A DNA stretch of 64,000 bases from Diorhabda sublineata (Eukaryota; Arthropoda; Insecta; Coleoptera; Chrysomelidae). The position numbers were made by a program, and so were the translations under genes. The notes beneath the pieces were generated by a model. It was not told the DNA's origin. It did not search any database and saw nothing but the letters and a program-made list of their open reading frames with translations. Below, piece after piece: positions 48,141-60,400 of the stretch (positions are counted from its first letter, which is position 1; every line of letters begins with the position of its first letter). The stretch spans positions 2,418,001 to 2,482,000 of the forward strand of contig NC_079482.1 of the NCBI RefSeq assembly GCF_026230105.1, written 5' to 3'.

Positions 48141-49976
48141 CAAATCGGTATCATCTTTTCCCGCCGGTATTCAAGAGTCTCTGAAGACGATAACTTGGTA
48201 ATCAGATAGTGGAATTGTGAGTTTTGGTGTATAATAGGGTAAACAAAAAAATGTGTGTCGATTATCGGCATTTTTTATCTTAGTTTCCCGTACTATAACG
48301 GTAAATACACGTTAAATAGTACGAATTAATTCATTTTAAAAATTTTGTCACCATATTAGTTCCGAGACGTAAATTCCAAAAATTTGGAACAGTATAACAA
48401 ATAACCTACACAATTTAAAAAAACGTACATAATATCTAATACTACAAACAATTTTTAAATCTAATTATTTATCCAAATCCCTAAAAAAAATCAGACGAAA
48501 TACTATAGTTTATATAGAAAGGGAGAAAACAAAGTTTCGGATTCGCACCCTATTTAGACATCCTTTGTCGTCTCCTTAGTGCATTAGCGTATTAAAATGG
48601 GGAACAACCCTATCTGTCATTTAGTAATCTTGGTAAATCGGACGTGCATTAAACATAACGTTAATAGACGTGTATCGCCGTAGTTAGCATACGATGTTAC
48701 CATCGATTTTGGTTTCGGTATGTTTATCCTCCTTCCCCCTTGTTTCTAATGTGTACTTTGTGTTTAATGAATTTGTCTTTCGAGGTTACGTTTTTCTTTC
48801 GGTAAAAATTGATTTAATAGGGTTTTAGTTCTAATAAGTAAAACTACAATCTACCTGATTGAAATTAAAAATTACTAAAAATATAGTTCAATTAATCTAA
48901 TAATTCCTTTGTAGTCACACAATTTGATTCAAAAAATAAATAACAGTTATACAGACATCGAGGTATCTTAACCTTACTTTCGATCGTACACTGCCTTTCA
49001 TAGCATTGCAACAGGTCATTTACACTAAACTTCAAGTACACTTTAACGATCAATACACTTCAATTTTTTTTCAATTCTATTTTTATAATAAATAAGAATG
49101 TTACAATGACAATTTGTACCTATTATTAACGTTATTTTTCCACATTTAACATCAGCATAAATCCTTGATAAAAAAATCAATGTTGTATCACCCCTTAAAT
49201 ATATAGAATCAGTCAAACACTTGTGTAATTCAAGTTGCATACATCAGAATCGATTCGTATCATATCTCGAAATACTCGATAACAATTTTGTTAATGAAAA
49301 TATATAATGATCGCACTTAGCGGACGTAACTGTAACTATCGGTAATTAACAACCGTTCGCTGTCAAGACTTCTTTGTGTTCTGTGTCTTGTTAATTTATG
49401 ATAGATATATTTTCAAAACCAAGTTTATTCTGTTTGCTTTTATTGAGATTAACGAGTGTTATATTAAGCGGTACAGGTAGAAGTACTTCGTCTAGCTCCT
49501 TTTATTAAAAATATATATTTCACGATTATTGATATACTATTAGATTTAACTATGAAATTGTAAAATCGAATTAGAATCGATTGTTTTTCGATTAAATCTG
49601 ACACTGTCCAAGCAAAGAGCAACGTCAAAAGTTGGTGGATATGGAAAATTAATAAAAAAAAACTTTAATTTCTGATTGCGATCAATCGGAATTAAAGTCA
49701 TTTAGTTTTAATCAACGACTGTGACTTGGTCATGCTAACGTGAGGTAAGGAAATCTTTAAATATTAGATAAATTCGATATATTTTCCTATTGACCCAACT
49801 AGTGGGCGGATCTGGCAATTGTAAGATTATTTAAATGAAATTTTCAAAATTTCTCGTTTAAATATTTTAATTATATTAATATGTACTTAAATTTTTCCAT
49901 TTAAATTTCCGAATACATTCAAACTTTTTGTTAAAAGTATATTTTAATATTTAAAAATCATATATTCTAATTTCAG
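48141..49976 (+). promoter_or_regulatory. Upstream region of AP-2 mu, with probable 5' untranslated exon
   Basis: The first AP-2 mu coding exon is preceded by TTCTAATTTCAG ending at 49976, a good acceptor 15 bases before the ATG. At least one upstream non-coding exon must therefore exist. A plausible donor is GTGAG|GTAAGG at about 49743-49744. No TATA box or initiator could be assigned with confidence. The rest is AT-rich and without ORFs of interest. Confidence 0.4.
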
Positions 49977-49991
49977 ATTAACACTACCAAG

Positions 49992-52520
49992 ATGATTGGT
50001 GGGTTATTTGTATATAATCACAAAGGTGAGGTACTCATTTCTAGAGTATACCGAGATGATATTGGGAGAAATGCAGTTGATGCTTTTAGAGTTAACGTAA
50101 TTCATGCCAGACAGCAAGTTAGATCGCCTGTCACCAATATTGCCAGAACCTCATTTTTTCATATAAAAGTAAGTATATATGAATCATTTTATAAATTTCA
50201 TTGATATGTATGTTATTATTAGAGAGCAAATATATGGATAGCTGCTGTAACCAAACAAAATGTTAATGCCGCCATGGTATTTGAATTCCTATTGAAAATA
50301 ATCGAAGTTATGCAATCTTATTTTGGAAAAATTTCTGAAGAAAACATTAAGAACAACTTTGTTTTAATCTATGAATTATTAGATGGTGAGTTTTGATATA
50401 ATTAAAAAATATATCATTAAATTTCATTTAATAACATATTTATTATAGAAATACTAGATTTTGGTTATCCCCAAAATACCGATACGGGTGTACTGAAAAC
50501 ATTCATCACTCAACAAGGTATAAAATCTGCGACAAAAGAAGAACAAGCACAAATTACATCGCAAGTTACAGGACAGATTGGATGGAGAAGGGAAGGCATC
50601 AAATATCGTAGAAACGAATTATTTTTGGACGTTTTGGAATATGTTAATTTATTAATGTCTCCTCAAGGTAATAATTCAAACAATTTTCAAGTAATTTATT
50701 TTATTAATTTGTTTTTTTTTCAGGACAAGTTCTATCTGCTCATGTAGCAGGTAAAGTGGTAATGAAATCTTATCTTTCTGGTATGCCTGAATGTAAATTT
50801 GGTATAAACGATAAGATTGTTATGGAAGCCAAAGGGAAAGGTAGTTTGGGTAAGTTTGTGAAACAATTAATCATGAAATGTCACATTTAAGTTGGTTAGA
50901 AGAGAAAATCGTGAGTTTCTGGAGAGTCTGAATGATACATAATCACTTCAATAACTATTTCAATTCCAAAACTTCCCCTAATCCATCCACAAGATTGCTT
51001 AAGACCAATGATTAGTACTCTTCGAATTAATAAATCCTTTGTATATCAAGAAAGGATTGAGTTATGAAGTTTCCTAAATCAATTCCTCAACTTGAAGTGA
51101 AGTTCTTACATTACAGATGATTAAATCCTGTTTGCCACCAGTACTAAATCACTTGGTGCATATTATGGAAGTTTGTATAGAACTTAAAGTAAATAATTGA
51201 TTTGTAGTGATTTTTTATGTTGAATTAATCTACTTACTGTGCAATAGTCAGGATTCCTTAGTGGGCATAGCCCAGAAACTACAATTTTGAATATTTCTAA
51301 CAACATAATACTGAATAAGAAGAAGGCTGTCATATTCGCCTCCTTGGATTATTCCAAAGCATTTGATGTGCTAGATCATGATCTTGCAAAGCTCTACTAT
51401 CTACTACTTAAAGGTCATATTCAAGGAATTTGATGTTTTGGATCATGATATTGTTTTTGTAAAGCTGCAGTATAAACTTGAAGGTCATATCCAAGGCTTT
51501 TGGTGTGTTGGATCATAATTTCCTTTGTACAAAGCTGTGATATTCACTTAAAGGTCATACCCAAGGTATTTATAGTGTTGGGTCATGATCTTGTTAGTTC
51601 AACGTAATGTCCAAGGCATTTGGTGTATTTTTTTTAATTTACCAAAATCGATAATTAAACAAGACCTTGTTAGGTATACTGTATGTAACTTATTTATTGC
51701 CAAAAATACCAAATTTGAGATTATTATTTTTCAAATTTCAATTCTGTTTCATCTGGATCAAATTTTCAAGGAACTACTACAGATTCGGACCCTGCTCGTT
51801 CTGGAAAACCAGTTGTTGTAATAGACGATTGCCAATTTCATCAGTGCGTTAAATTGAGCAAATTTGAAACAGAACATTCCATTAGTTTTATACCACCCGA
51901 TGGAGAATTTGAACTCATGAGGTAAATTACAAATAATTCGATCCGAAAATGGAACTTGGAAATATAAACATGTTTTTATTTCAGATATAGAACAACCAAA
52001 GACATATCTCTTCCATTCCGTGTTATCCCATTGGTGCGTGAAGTCGGTAGAACTAAAATGGAAGTTAAAGTGGTACTAAAGAGCAACTTCAAACCATCGT
52101 TACTAGGTCAAAAGATTGAAGTTAAAATTCCAACCCCTTTGAATACATCCGGGGTCCAACTAATCTGTTTAAAAGGAAAGGCTAAGTATAAAGCTTCAGA
52201 AAACGCTATAGTATGGAAGTAAGTGATTTTTTTCGTAAATTTGTTCAGTGGTAATTAAAAATAATATTTGTAGGATTAAACGTATGGCTGGTATGAAGGA
52301 AACTCAATTGTCCGCTGAAATAGAACTACTGGAAACTGATACTAAGAAAAAATGGACTCGTCCGCCGATTTCCATGAACTTCGAAGTCCCTTTCGCTCCT
52401 TCCGGTTTCAAAGTTCGATATCTGAAAGTATTTGAACCTAAACTGAATTATTCTGATCATGATGTTATTAAATGGGTTAGGTACATTGGAAGGAGTGGAT
52501 TATATGAGACCAGATGTTGA
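49992..52520 (+). CDS. AP-2mu: AP-2 complex subunit mu (clathrin adaptor medium chain)
   Basis: This is the cargo-binding medium chain of the AP-2 adaptor, acting at the plasma membrane in clathrin-mediated endocytosis. Exons: 49992-50168, 50223-50385, 50449-50667, 50724-50840, 51771-51921, 51985-52218, 52274-52520. They give 435 aa, the length of the mammalian protein. The N-terminal longin-like domain (MIGGLFVYNHKGEVLISRVY) is followed by the linker SQVTGQIGWRREG with the threonine that AAK1 phosphorylates in the family. The C-terminal mu-homology domain contains LFLDVLEYVNLL (aspartate of the YxxPhi pocket), the basic KGKAKYKASENAIVWK phosphoinositide patch and DVIKWVRYIGRSGLYETRC with the pocket tryptophan. 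Exon 4 has a second donor nine bases on (GG|GTAAGT, exon end 50849) that would add Ser-Leu-Gly. Intron 4 holds LINE debris. AATAAA candidates lie at 53055 and 53571. It converges with Bap55. Confidence 0.97.
51245..51640 (+). mobile_element. LINE reverse-transcriptase fragment in AP-2 mu intron 4, partly tandem
   Basis: The + strand reads SGFLSGHSPETTILNISNNI then KKKAVIFASLDYSKAFDVLD and HDL, matching the reverse-transcriptase G(F)..GHST..AL...(L)LDLSKAFD.(V/L)DH..L blocks of CR1/jockey-like LINEs. The FDVLDHDL part and the following KLEGHIQG segment then recur about three more times, increasingly degraded (GVLDHNF, LKGHTQG, SVG), at a spacing of about 60-65 bases up to 51,620. It is on the sense strand of the intron. 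Confidence 0.65.
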
Positions 52521-52799
52521 ATTTCCTTTTTGTTTTTTAACAAAACTACAACAAAATATCCTGTTCCAAACTTTATCTGTTTCAAAACCTTTTATCTTAT
52601 CGATTAGAGTAAGTTATTAAAATCCATGACATTTTCAAATCAAACTATCTGCCAATTATTCCTTTGTTGTTAGAGAAAGTGTCTTAAACATCTTTAGAGG
52701 AATTAAAAGAAAATTTTCATTTTTTCTTATAAAATTTATATAATAATTATCACAGGGGCAGATAGACTTTAGGTAGATTTCAAAATTTGAGGGCTATTT

Positions 52800-53400
52800 T
52801 GAAACTGCCAGTTCAGATACGTGCCAGATATTGTTTTTCCAAGATGAAACTTGACCGGAATAATTTCTTTTCCTTTTTCATGTAGACCCAATATTCCCCC
52901 AAGTAATTTTCCATACAGCAAAAGGTAGTTCCTTGCTTGTCGTCATTATTAAAGGGTTCCTTAAAATAATAAGTAGATTCCTCCTTGATTAATCCTGCCA
53001 AGTTGTATTTAATGCAGTTTTCCTATGATCAAAATTAGTATTTGTTTCCTTTAGAATAAAGGTAGTTCCTTGCTAAAAATTATATTTTGGCTTATTAGAT
53101 AGCTTGGGCGCATTATCAATCCCCCCCGAATAGAATTTGGTGTTTTTTCCTTACATTAACGGTAGTTCTTGCTTAAAAGCTTCATCAATCTTACCGAGCT
53201 GTATTTAGTGCTGTGTTCCTTGCATTAAACGGTTATTCCTTGCTTAGAAGCATTTTAATTCGCATTGATTTGCATCTAGTGCAGTTTTCCGAACTTAGAC
53301 TCGTTTTGAATCTCACCGAGTTGTATTTAGTGCAATTTTTCTTGTATTAAAAGGTTGCTTCTTTCTTATAAACATTATCAGTTTCGTTGTGTGAGATATA
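52800..53400 (+). repeat. Degenerate tandem repeat downstream of AP-2 mu
   Basis: Blocks of the form TTGTATTTAGTGCAGTTTTCC ... AAAGGTAGTTCCTTGCTT recur about five times (GGTAGTTCCTTGCTT at 52929, 53061, 53160 with changes, GGTTATTCCTTGCTT at 53231, GGTTGCTTCTTTCTT at 53346), spaced 70-130 bases. This is old and strongly diverged. It may lie in the AP-2 mu 3' untranslated region if the 53571 polyadenylation signal is used. Confidence 0.6.
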
Positions 53401-53576
53401 ATCACTTGGCATTCAAAGGACAACCATGATAACCAAGAATTATCCTTAAAAAAGTCTAAAAAATCCTAATTTCGTTAAAAAAATGCCATAATAAGATGCT
53501 GAGATGGAAGACGGTGGACAACATGAGGTTTATAGTGTGTTCATCACTTTTCTAGTTCTAATAGTTACAAAATAAA
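53055..53576 (+). terminator. Candidate polyadenylation signals of AP-2 mu
   Basis: AATAAA occurs at 53055-53060 and again at 53571-53576. I saw no closer canonical hexamer after the stop codon at 52520, implying a 3' untranslated region of 0.55-1.05 kb. Confidence 0.35.
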
Positions 53577-54227
53577 TTTTCGCTGCAAATAAATCGATTA
53601 GTTTTTGTTTTAAATAAATTCTCTTTTTATTCGTTATTTTGGTTACAATTTTATTATTTTCCTTCGCCATTCATCATCGTCGTATGTTCTATTTACATGC
53701 TCCTTCTCAGTAGGACATTTCGGTTATTTCTTTTTTGATTATTTTTGACTTTTTTGTCCAGATTTCGTGATAGGAAATGAAATTATTGGAAAATAGACAT
53801 ATTTGTAGTTGTTTCTCATATTTACCGGTCAAATTTTCTAAACTACGCCCTCTAGTATACTCAAAAATTACAAAAAAATATACAGTATGTAGTAAACTTG
53901 TAGGAATAAAAAAATTAGGTGTCTATGATAAAATTTAGTGAGTGTCTCACTCTGTTTTAATTTTAATCGTGCTTATTTCAATTTTAAATCAATTTAAATA
54001 GTAATTATGGAATTGTATTGTTGAAATTATTTAATAGTAAGCAGTCATCTTTATAGATAAAATATTATTTTAAATATGATTTTCGAATGTATATGTAATA
54101 CTATATTAAGCAAAATAAACGTTAATCAACAGATAATCATTTCATTTCGGTATTTAAAAAAAAACTCCTAAATAAATATCTAAAATTTTAATATTAATCA
54201 AGTAAGTGTATAAAAAATAGTGAAATA
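53577..54227. other. Convergent intergenic region AP-2 mu / Bap55
   Basis: Very AT-rich, with several further AATAAA hexamers. No ORF or RNA gene recognised. The two genes face each other here. Confidence 0.5.
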
Positions 54228-54233
54228 TTTATT
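54228..54233 (-). terminator. Polyadenylation signal touching the Bap55 stop codon
   Basis: The minus strand has AATAAA immediately after the TAA at 54236-54234. If used, the 3' untranslated region would be only some 20-30 bases. Confidence 0.3.
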
Positions 54234-56845
54234 TTAAGGGCACTTTCGGTCGATTTGTGTCTTTCCACATTCCTGATATTCCTGCATGGAGACCCACATT
54301 TGTTGGAAGGTACCGATCGAAGCTAAAATTGATCCTCCAACCCACGCTCCGAATCTCCTTTCTACTGTACCATTCGCAGCGATCATCTTCAATCTCATTG
54401 AACCAGGAATTCTCGAAGACAAATCCCTACTCAATCTATCGCTAAATCCCTGTAAATAAAAGTTAATGTCAGCGTTAATAGAATATTTTAGCGAAACAAA
54501 GTTAAATTACTTTCCACTAGGAAGCGGAGGGTGAAAGTCCCAGAGTTCATACACACCGGCAAAATAAAATAGAAGAGGTGTACCACTCAATTCATCTGGG
54601 CAGGGACTGGAAAGCTCAAAGCTAAGTCAAACGGAAACTGTAGAGCTTCAGTTTTCAAAAATAAAACCCGAGAGCATTCCGCCCAACGACAGATACCACA
54701 ACATTTTATAGGTTTTCAAGATGGAATCAGAAACAATCACTTTTCAAAAAATCCAACAATTCTAGAACGATAATTTTCAAATAAAAATGGTAGAAAATGA
54801 CCCCAAAATGGAAATTTTCATTCTAAGTTCATTCATATTTTACTATACAGGGTGTCAAAGTCTGAGGTCTAAAACAATCGAAAACATTTCTTTCTTATTC
54901 TGCCAATTGGTTCCAAAAGGTCCATTCGTTGAATTATGACGAGCTGGTATGTTATCAAGGTAGATTCACGCCGTAGCTCATCTAATTGTAAAAATCTTAC
55001 CTGTACCAAAGTATTACCGCCCGTCAGCACCACTGAACTGTACAATGCTGGTCTAATGTCAACGTCACACATTCCCACACTCGTAGCAGCTAAAGCAAAA
55101 AAGAAATGATAACAGTAAATATGTTTATTTAAGAAAAAAAACTCACCTATATAACCAGCTCCAAGCATGGCGTGTTCAAACAACCCCTCGGCTATTTTGA
55201 ATCTTTCTGAACCGAAATCTTGATGGTACCCCGATGGAAATTCGTAATGTACTGCTGGAACGTTAGCAGCGGATCTTTCGTCGTAACTATTTTCAGATAC
55301 CTACATAAATAAATATTTTGAATCTGTGAGGTGATGAGTCCATTTTTGAGGTACATTTCTAATTAAATTTGGGATCAAAATTTTTCGATTTCACAAAAAT
55401 ATTAAAAACGGCAAATGAAGTAAGAAGATGAATAAGGAAATCCATTTTATTGGTGAATGTGGGTGAAATAAACATGGCAATTATGTTTTTCAAACCAAAC
55501 GTAAGTGAAGACTAGACTTTTCGGAAAGCGATTAGTTCCTGAACCACTATTATGCTGGCCCAGTTCTAGATAAACAAGGCTAACCTGCAGATTTTATCCT
55601 ATATTTTGGATGTATACTGGGATTTTTAACAAATACTGTAGACCAATAATAAGAAAGAATCACATCCGGACCTATCACAATTTTTATATAAAAATTTCAC
55701 AAAATACTCTTTAAATGTGTACTCTAATATGCTGAATTGTTTAAATAAAAAATATATTTAAAAAAATAGTAAAACCAACCCCGAAACTCACCTAACTCCT
55801 CAAAATGTAAATATTGGTTATCTTTTATTCCCCTTGCCCCATGGATAATAAAACAAATAAACTTTACCTGTAATACACTCTGATGAAAGTCTTGAACGGT
55901 TTTCTTAATCATATACGTGATCCAGGAATTGGTAGGTTGAAAAGTTAATTTCTTTTTGGTGTAATTTGGTTTTTCTTTTTCTCTGACGATTTCTTTGCTA
56001 GCTATTAGCGGTGTAGGTGTCAGATCAATTCCCATATTTTCCAATAGTTCTCTAGCTCTCAAAACTAATAGATCACCACCAAGTGGAGATTTTACTACAG
56101 CATTATTCAAAACGTATCCGTCTAATACTGGAACCGCAGTTGTATGAGTCGCACCTACAAATATATATTTATAATACAAATTTCATGAAATTATTTCATA
56201 ATTAAGAATATTACCGCTGTCCACAACTAATGCAGTAGCTCTACCATTAGCGAAAGCTGCTAGAGCTGCATTTTTAACTAAAAAGAACGCAGGTACTTTA
56301 TATTTCTCAAACATCAATTCAGTTAACTTCTCCCTTTTTTGACGTAGATTCCACGGTGATTCAGAGAAAAGAACTGGATGAAACTGAGATTCTGATTGGA
56401 TAATCTAAAAAAAAACTCGAAATTAAATGTGAAATTTTAATAAATTTCAATATTACTTTGCTGTAGGAATAATCCATTATTTTCTCAAATAAATCCCAAT
56501 CTTCTATCATACCTTCTTTCATATAACTGTGTAATTCCATATTTGGTCTGGGGGAATGTAAATAAGTCGTATCAATATAATATTTATAATCTGTAAAAAA
56601 CCAGGTTAGCGCTTGGAATAATTTATATGCTATATCGATTTACTTGGAGCATTTGATGAAACATTACTTTCGTCTGGTTTAGCTTCTGGTTCTAATTTAA
56701 CTTCTTCCGGAGCAACACCAACAATAGCTGGTATTTCGGCTTTCGGAGTATCTTCCTGAGCGTATCCTACTCTTAAAGAATGATGCCCTGGGTCAAAAAC
56801 TAAAGCACCTATTTCATCTCCGCCATATAACATCCCTCCAGACAT
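54234..56845 (-). CDS. Bap55: Actin-related protein Bap55 / ACTL6A (BAF53)
   Basis: This is a nuclear actin-related protein, a subunit of SWI/SNF (BAP/PBAP) and, in the family, of INO80 and Tip60/NuA4 complexes, where it pairs with actin on the HSA helix of the ATPase. Minus-strand exons 5' to 3': 56644-56845, 56457-56590, 56215-56404, 55868-56154, 55147-55300, 55001-55089, 54234-54449. All phases agree and give 423 aa (human ACTL6A 429). It starts MSGGMLYGGDEIGALVFDPG; the actin-fold phosphate loop here is degenerate (HHSLRVGYA), as in the family. DSGATHTTAVPVLDGY is the second phosphate loop, GGNTLVQG the adenosine-side loop, and the C-terminus is WVGGSILASIGTFQQMW...CGKTQIDRKCP. The acidic insert EEVKLEPEAKPDESNVSSN replaces the variable segment of vertebrate homologues. 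The last intron carries non-coding repeat-like sequence. Confidence 0.96.
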
Positions 56846-57386
56846 TATTCAAATTAGTTAAAATACTAATTATGATTATTATAAATTATTGTTTACAGGT
56901 TAGTTTGGACAATAAAAATAAACCGCGATCTTGTCGCTTGTTTTTGACGTGAGGCATTTATTAACGACAAAAATATTAAGAGCGGTTTAATATTGTCATT
57001 AAGTAATCAATTTCTTCCTGGAAAAATAGGTTTTATATAAAAATAAATTAGGGTTCAAAATATTTTTATTAAAATAAAATTAACAATTGCTATAAATTAC
57101 AGGAAATAAGTCAGTAAATAGTAAGTAACAATAATTTTATTCTGATAATTAGTGTATCGTGTTGTCCTTTCGACTCGTAATTCTTCTTCTGTGCGTAAAC
57201 AAAAGGCGTTTATTAACGACGGATATATTAAGAACGGTAAAATATTATTTCAGATAACATTTACATTCATTCAGTTGTTGGTATAGAACATAGATAAATA
57301 ATTAATACATCGTAGAGTATCTGTTTTATGAATAAAGTTGGTATACTTGGAAGGTATTGGTGATAGAACGTTGAATTATTTCGAGG
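56846..57386. other. Intergenic region Bap55 promoter / neprilysin 3' flank
   Basis: It must contain the Bap55 promoter. Two related elements lie at 56953-57000 and 57205-57250: GGC(A/G)TTTATTAACGAC, then ATATTAAGA(G/A)CGGT. No TATA box is evident near the Bap55 ATG. The region is otherwise AT-rich. Confidence 0.45.
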
Positions 57387-57392
57387 TTTATT
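57387..57392 (-). terminator. Polyadenylation signal of the neprilysin gene
   Basis: AATAAA on the minus strand, 33 bases past the stop codon at 57425. Confidence 0.55.
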
Positions 57393-57424
57393 TATATTGA
57401 GGCACTGACTGTCACAATATTCAT

Positions 57425-60400
57425 TCACCAAACACTACACTTATTCTTTGGATTCATGGGAACACCTTCAGGACATCCAAATGCTTCTGCGAAATCTTTA
57501 GAATTAGATAACGGTCCCAAAACTCGAATATGACCTGGCGAATGAACACTGGATCTTATTTTAGTCAAAGCATCTTCGGGTCTCATAGATCCGCACCAAA
57601 TCTGAGCATAATTCAGAAAAAATAATTGATCGTGGGTCATATTTAAACCCGGAAGATCGAACTCTTCGCCGTGCTGAGCTGCCCATTTCCTATAAGCCTG
57701 CAAATAATTGAAACATTATTATTCGAAATATACAGAGTGCGATTTAATATTTACTCTAAAAGATTGTTTAAGACCACCATTATCGGCTATATTTTCACCC
57801 TGAGTCATTCTACCGTTTATATAAAGTCCGACTTCGTCTATTTTGTACCTTGAATATTGATCTATTATACACTGCGTACGTTCTCGGAATGCTTTTATTG
57901 TAGCGTTGTTCCACCATTGCATCATATTACCGTGCTTATCAAACTGTCGTCCTAAATTTAAATAAAAACTCTAGATAACAATGCTGCAAATGTGAGGTTA
58001 TGTTTGGAAATTCGACATAATAATACTGCAAATGTGAGGTTATGTTTAAAAACTTGAGATAACAATGCTGCAAATGTGAGGTTATGTTTGGAAATTCGAC
58101 ATAATAATACTGCAAATGTGAGGTTATGTTTAAAAACTTGAGATAACAATGCTGCAAATGTGAGGTTATGTTAACAGATAATGTTATGAAGATTATTTGA
58201 ACTGATTTCAAGTGATGAAACTAAATATAGTTTGGCATATATATTCAAGATACCTTTATCATCAAATCCGTGTGTAATTTCATGTCCTATAACCACTCCA
58301 ATACCTCCATAATTTAGAGATTTGGGAAAATGCTGGCTATAAAACAGAGGCTGTAAAATTCCCGCTGGAAAAACTACAAAAACAACAGATTATCTAGGAA
58401 TATCAAAAATATTTATTATTATAAAGCATAAATAATCCTTCTATGTCCTATTCATACAATTAAAAAATTTCCATTTGAAATTACTTCACGTCTATACGAC
58501 TCCAACTGTTTGATAAATAATTCTTTGATTTTGAATTTTGCCGCGCTTAACGTCGATAAAGTAGAGATAATGTCAAGCGACCGTGAATGTTGCCAGAATT
58601 TAAAGAACCACATATATATATATATATAAAGAATTTTGAACCAACATTTTGGATTGATATTTCTATCGAAATTTGAAGGATTTTAATGCAAAACTTTATA
58701 TTTAGCAATATTCAATAAACATATTCATTTTTATTAAAATTATTTTAATTAAAATCAATTTTAGCAACGCCACTGTTCTCAAACAAGATAAATATTCTGT
58801 TTGTGTATATATAATTTTTTGGTTAAATATTTTGTTATGGTTGCAACTCTCCTCTGTTCTAAATAGATATAATAGATTTGTCACTAAGTTGAAGGAAATT
58901 CGTGAAAAAAATCTGGCAACATAGAAAGAAATAATTAAGTTACTGAAGGAAATTCCGAAGTCAAAGTATAACTGAAATCAATACTCGTACATAGGGGGAA
59001 ATTACATTATAAACGTTGGTAGTCGTACAGTAATGGTTTTCAGCGTTGTCAGATTTATTGCCATTGTTTTCTGTCGTTTTTCATAAATAATTGATCAATT
59101 TTTCTGTTTTTTATAGTTTTTCATAAATAGTTGAAACAATTATAATTATTGCTCATATTTTGTAATAAATGTCACCACAGTAAGTAAAATATAATTTATG
59201 CAAACAACTGCAAAAAATTACGAAGTGGCGACGCTGTAGAATATTTGTCATCCATATTCTAATTATGTAAACTTAACCTAAAAGTTGTTTAAGTTTTTTT
59301 AAGGTAGAATGAACTGAATTCTTTATGTATTTGTAGTGTAGGTTATATAAAAAAACTTTATTTTACTGAACACAAAATAATGGACAAAAGTTAAGGTATT
59401 TATATGTATATATTCACCTATATCGTTTTTATTAGGATTATAAAAAGCATTTACTACTGCAGGTTCAGTAGACCACCTTTCTTTATCGACTTCCTGCCGA
59501 AGTTTCTCCAAATTTTGTCTAGCTTCAAATTTTAAGAGATTAAGTACATTCAGCATGAAATCGTGTTTAGAGATGTTAAGCTGAAAAAAAAATTATAACA
59601 AAAATATCTATTATACATAAAGCATAGATTTAAAGGATTCATTTTACATACCAAAACGAAAATAATACCTGTAATAAAAGATAAGTGCTTTTTAGAAACA
59701 AAGCTATAATGAGATAAACATATAGAGGGTAGTTTATTACACAAGATAATTAATATCAAATTCTACTTTGATAAATGATAGGAAATGAGGACAAGTTATT
59801 AACTCACAGACTCGTATTCTTTACGAAGAGCTTCCTTATCAACCACCAACTTAGGGTAACCGATTCTTTCATTCATAGCATCAGCTTTTTGTTTAGCAAC
59901 CTTCCTAGTTTCATCGTCCATCCAATGATTTTCCTCTAGCAGTTCATTAAAAGCTTCTCGAATTGTGTGTATCATTTCAAGAGCAGTCTCCTGTAACATT
60001 AGAAAACATGCACTGCAAAGTATTTTCCAATTAGCTCCGAATTACCTTACTCAAGTGATCAAAATTGTCTCTAATGTATAAGGCACCTACAGCCATGCCC
60101 ATTCTTTTATTCGTCCATTCCACACATTGCGCCCAACGGTGTCTTTCGGATAAAACACCCTGGAGGATTTTTCTAAATTCCACACGTTCCTTTTGATAGT
60201 CGTCTGATAAATGCGTCGACAACGACATTACAAGTCTCCATAATACGTAATTATGGATCACTCTGTATAAATTCAGTAATGAATGTATAATAAGGCAGCA
60301 ATGGAAACAGATTATAAAAAAAAAGAATCATAGTAAAGCAGTTAATAATATTAATGTTTACTTAGAGGCGTTAAATGAGTAAATAAAAATGTTTATGTAA

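Noticed and set aside
54530..54560. GGAGGGTGAAAGTCCC in a Bap55 intron resembling a group II intron core phrase
   Set aside because: It is an isolated short match with no domain V hairpin or intron-encoded protein; taken as chance.
57939..58211. 90-codon minus ORF inside the neprilysin gene
   Set aside because: It is produced by a 42-bp minisatellite in an intron; the flanking exons splice in phase without it.
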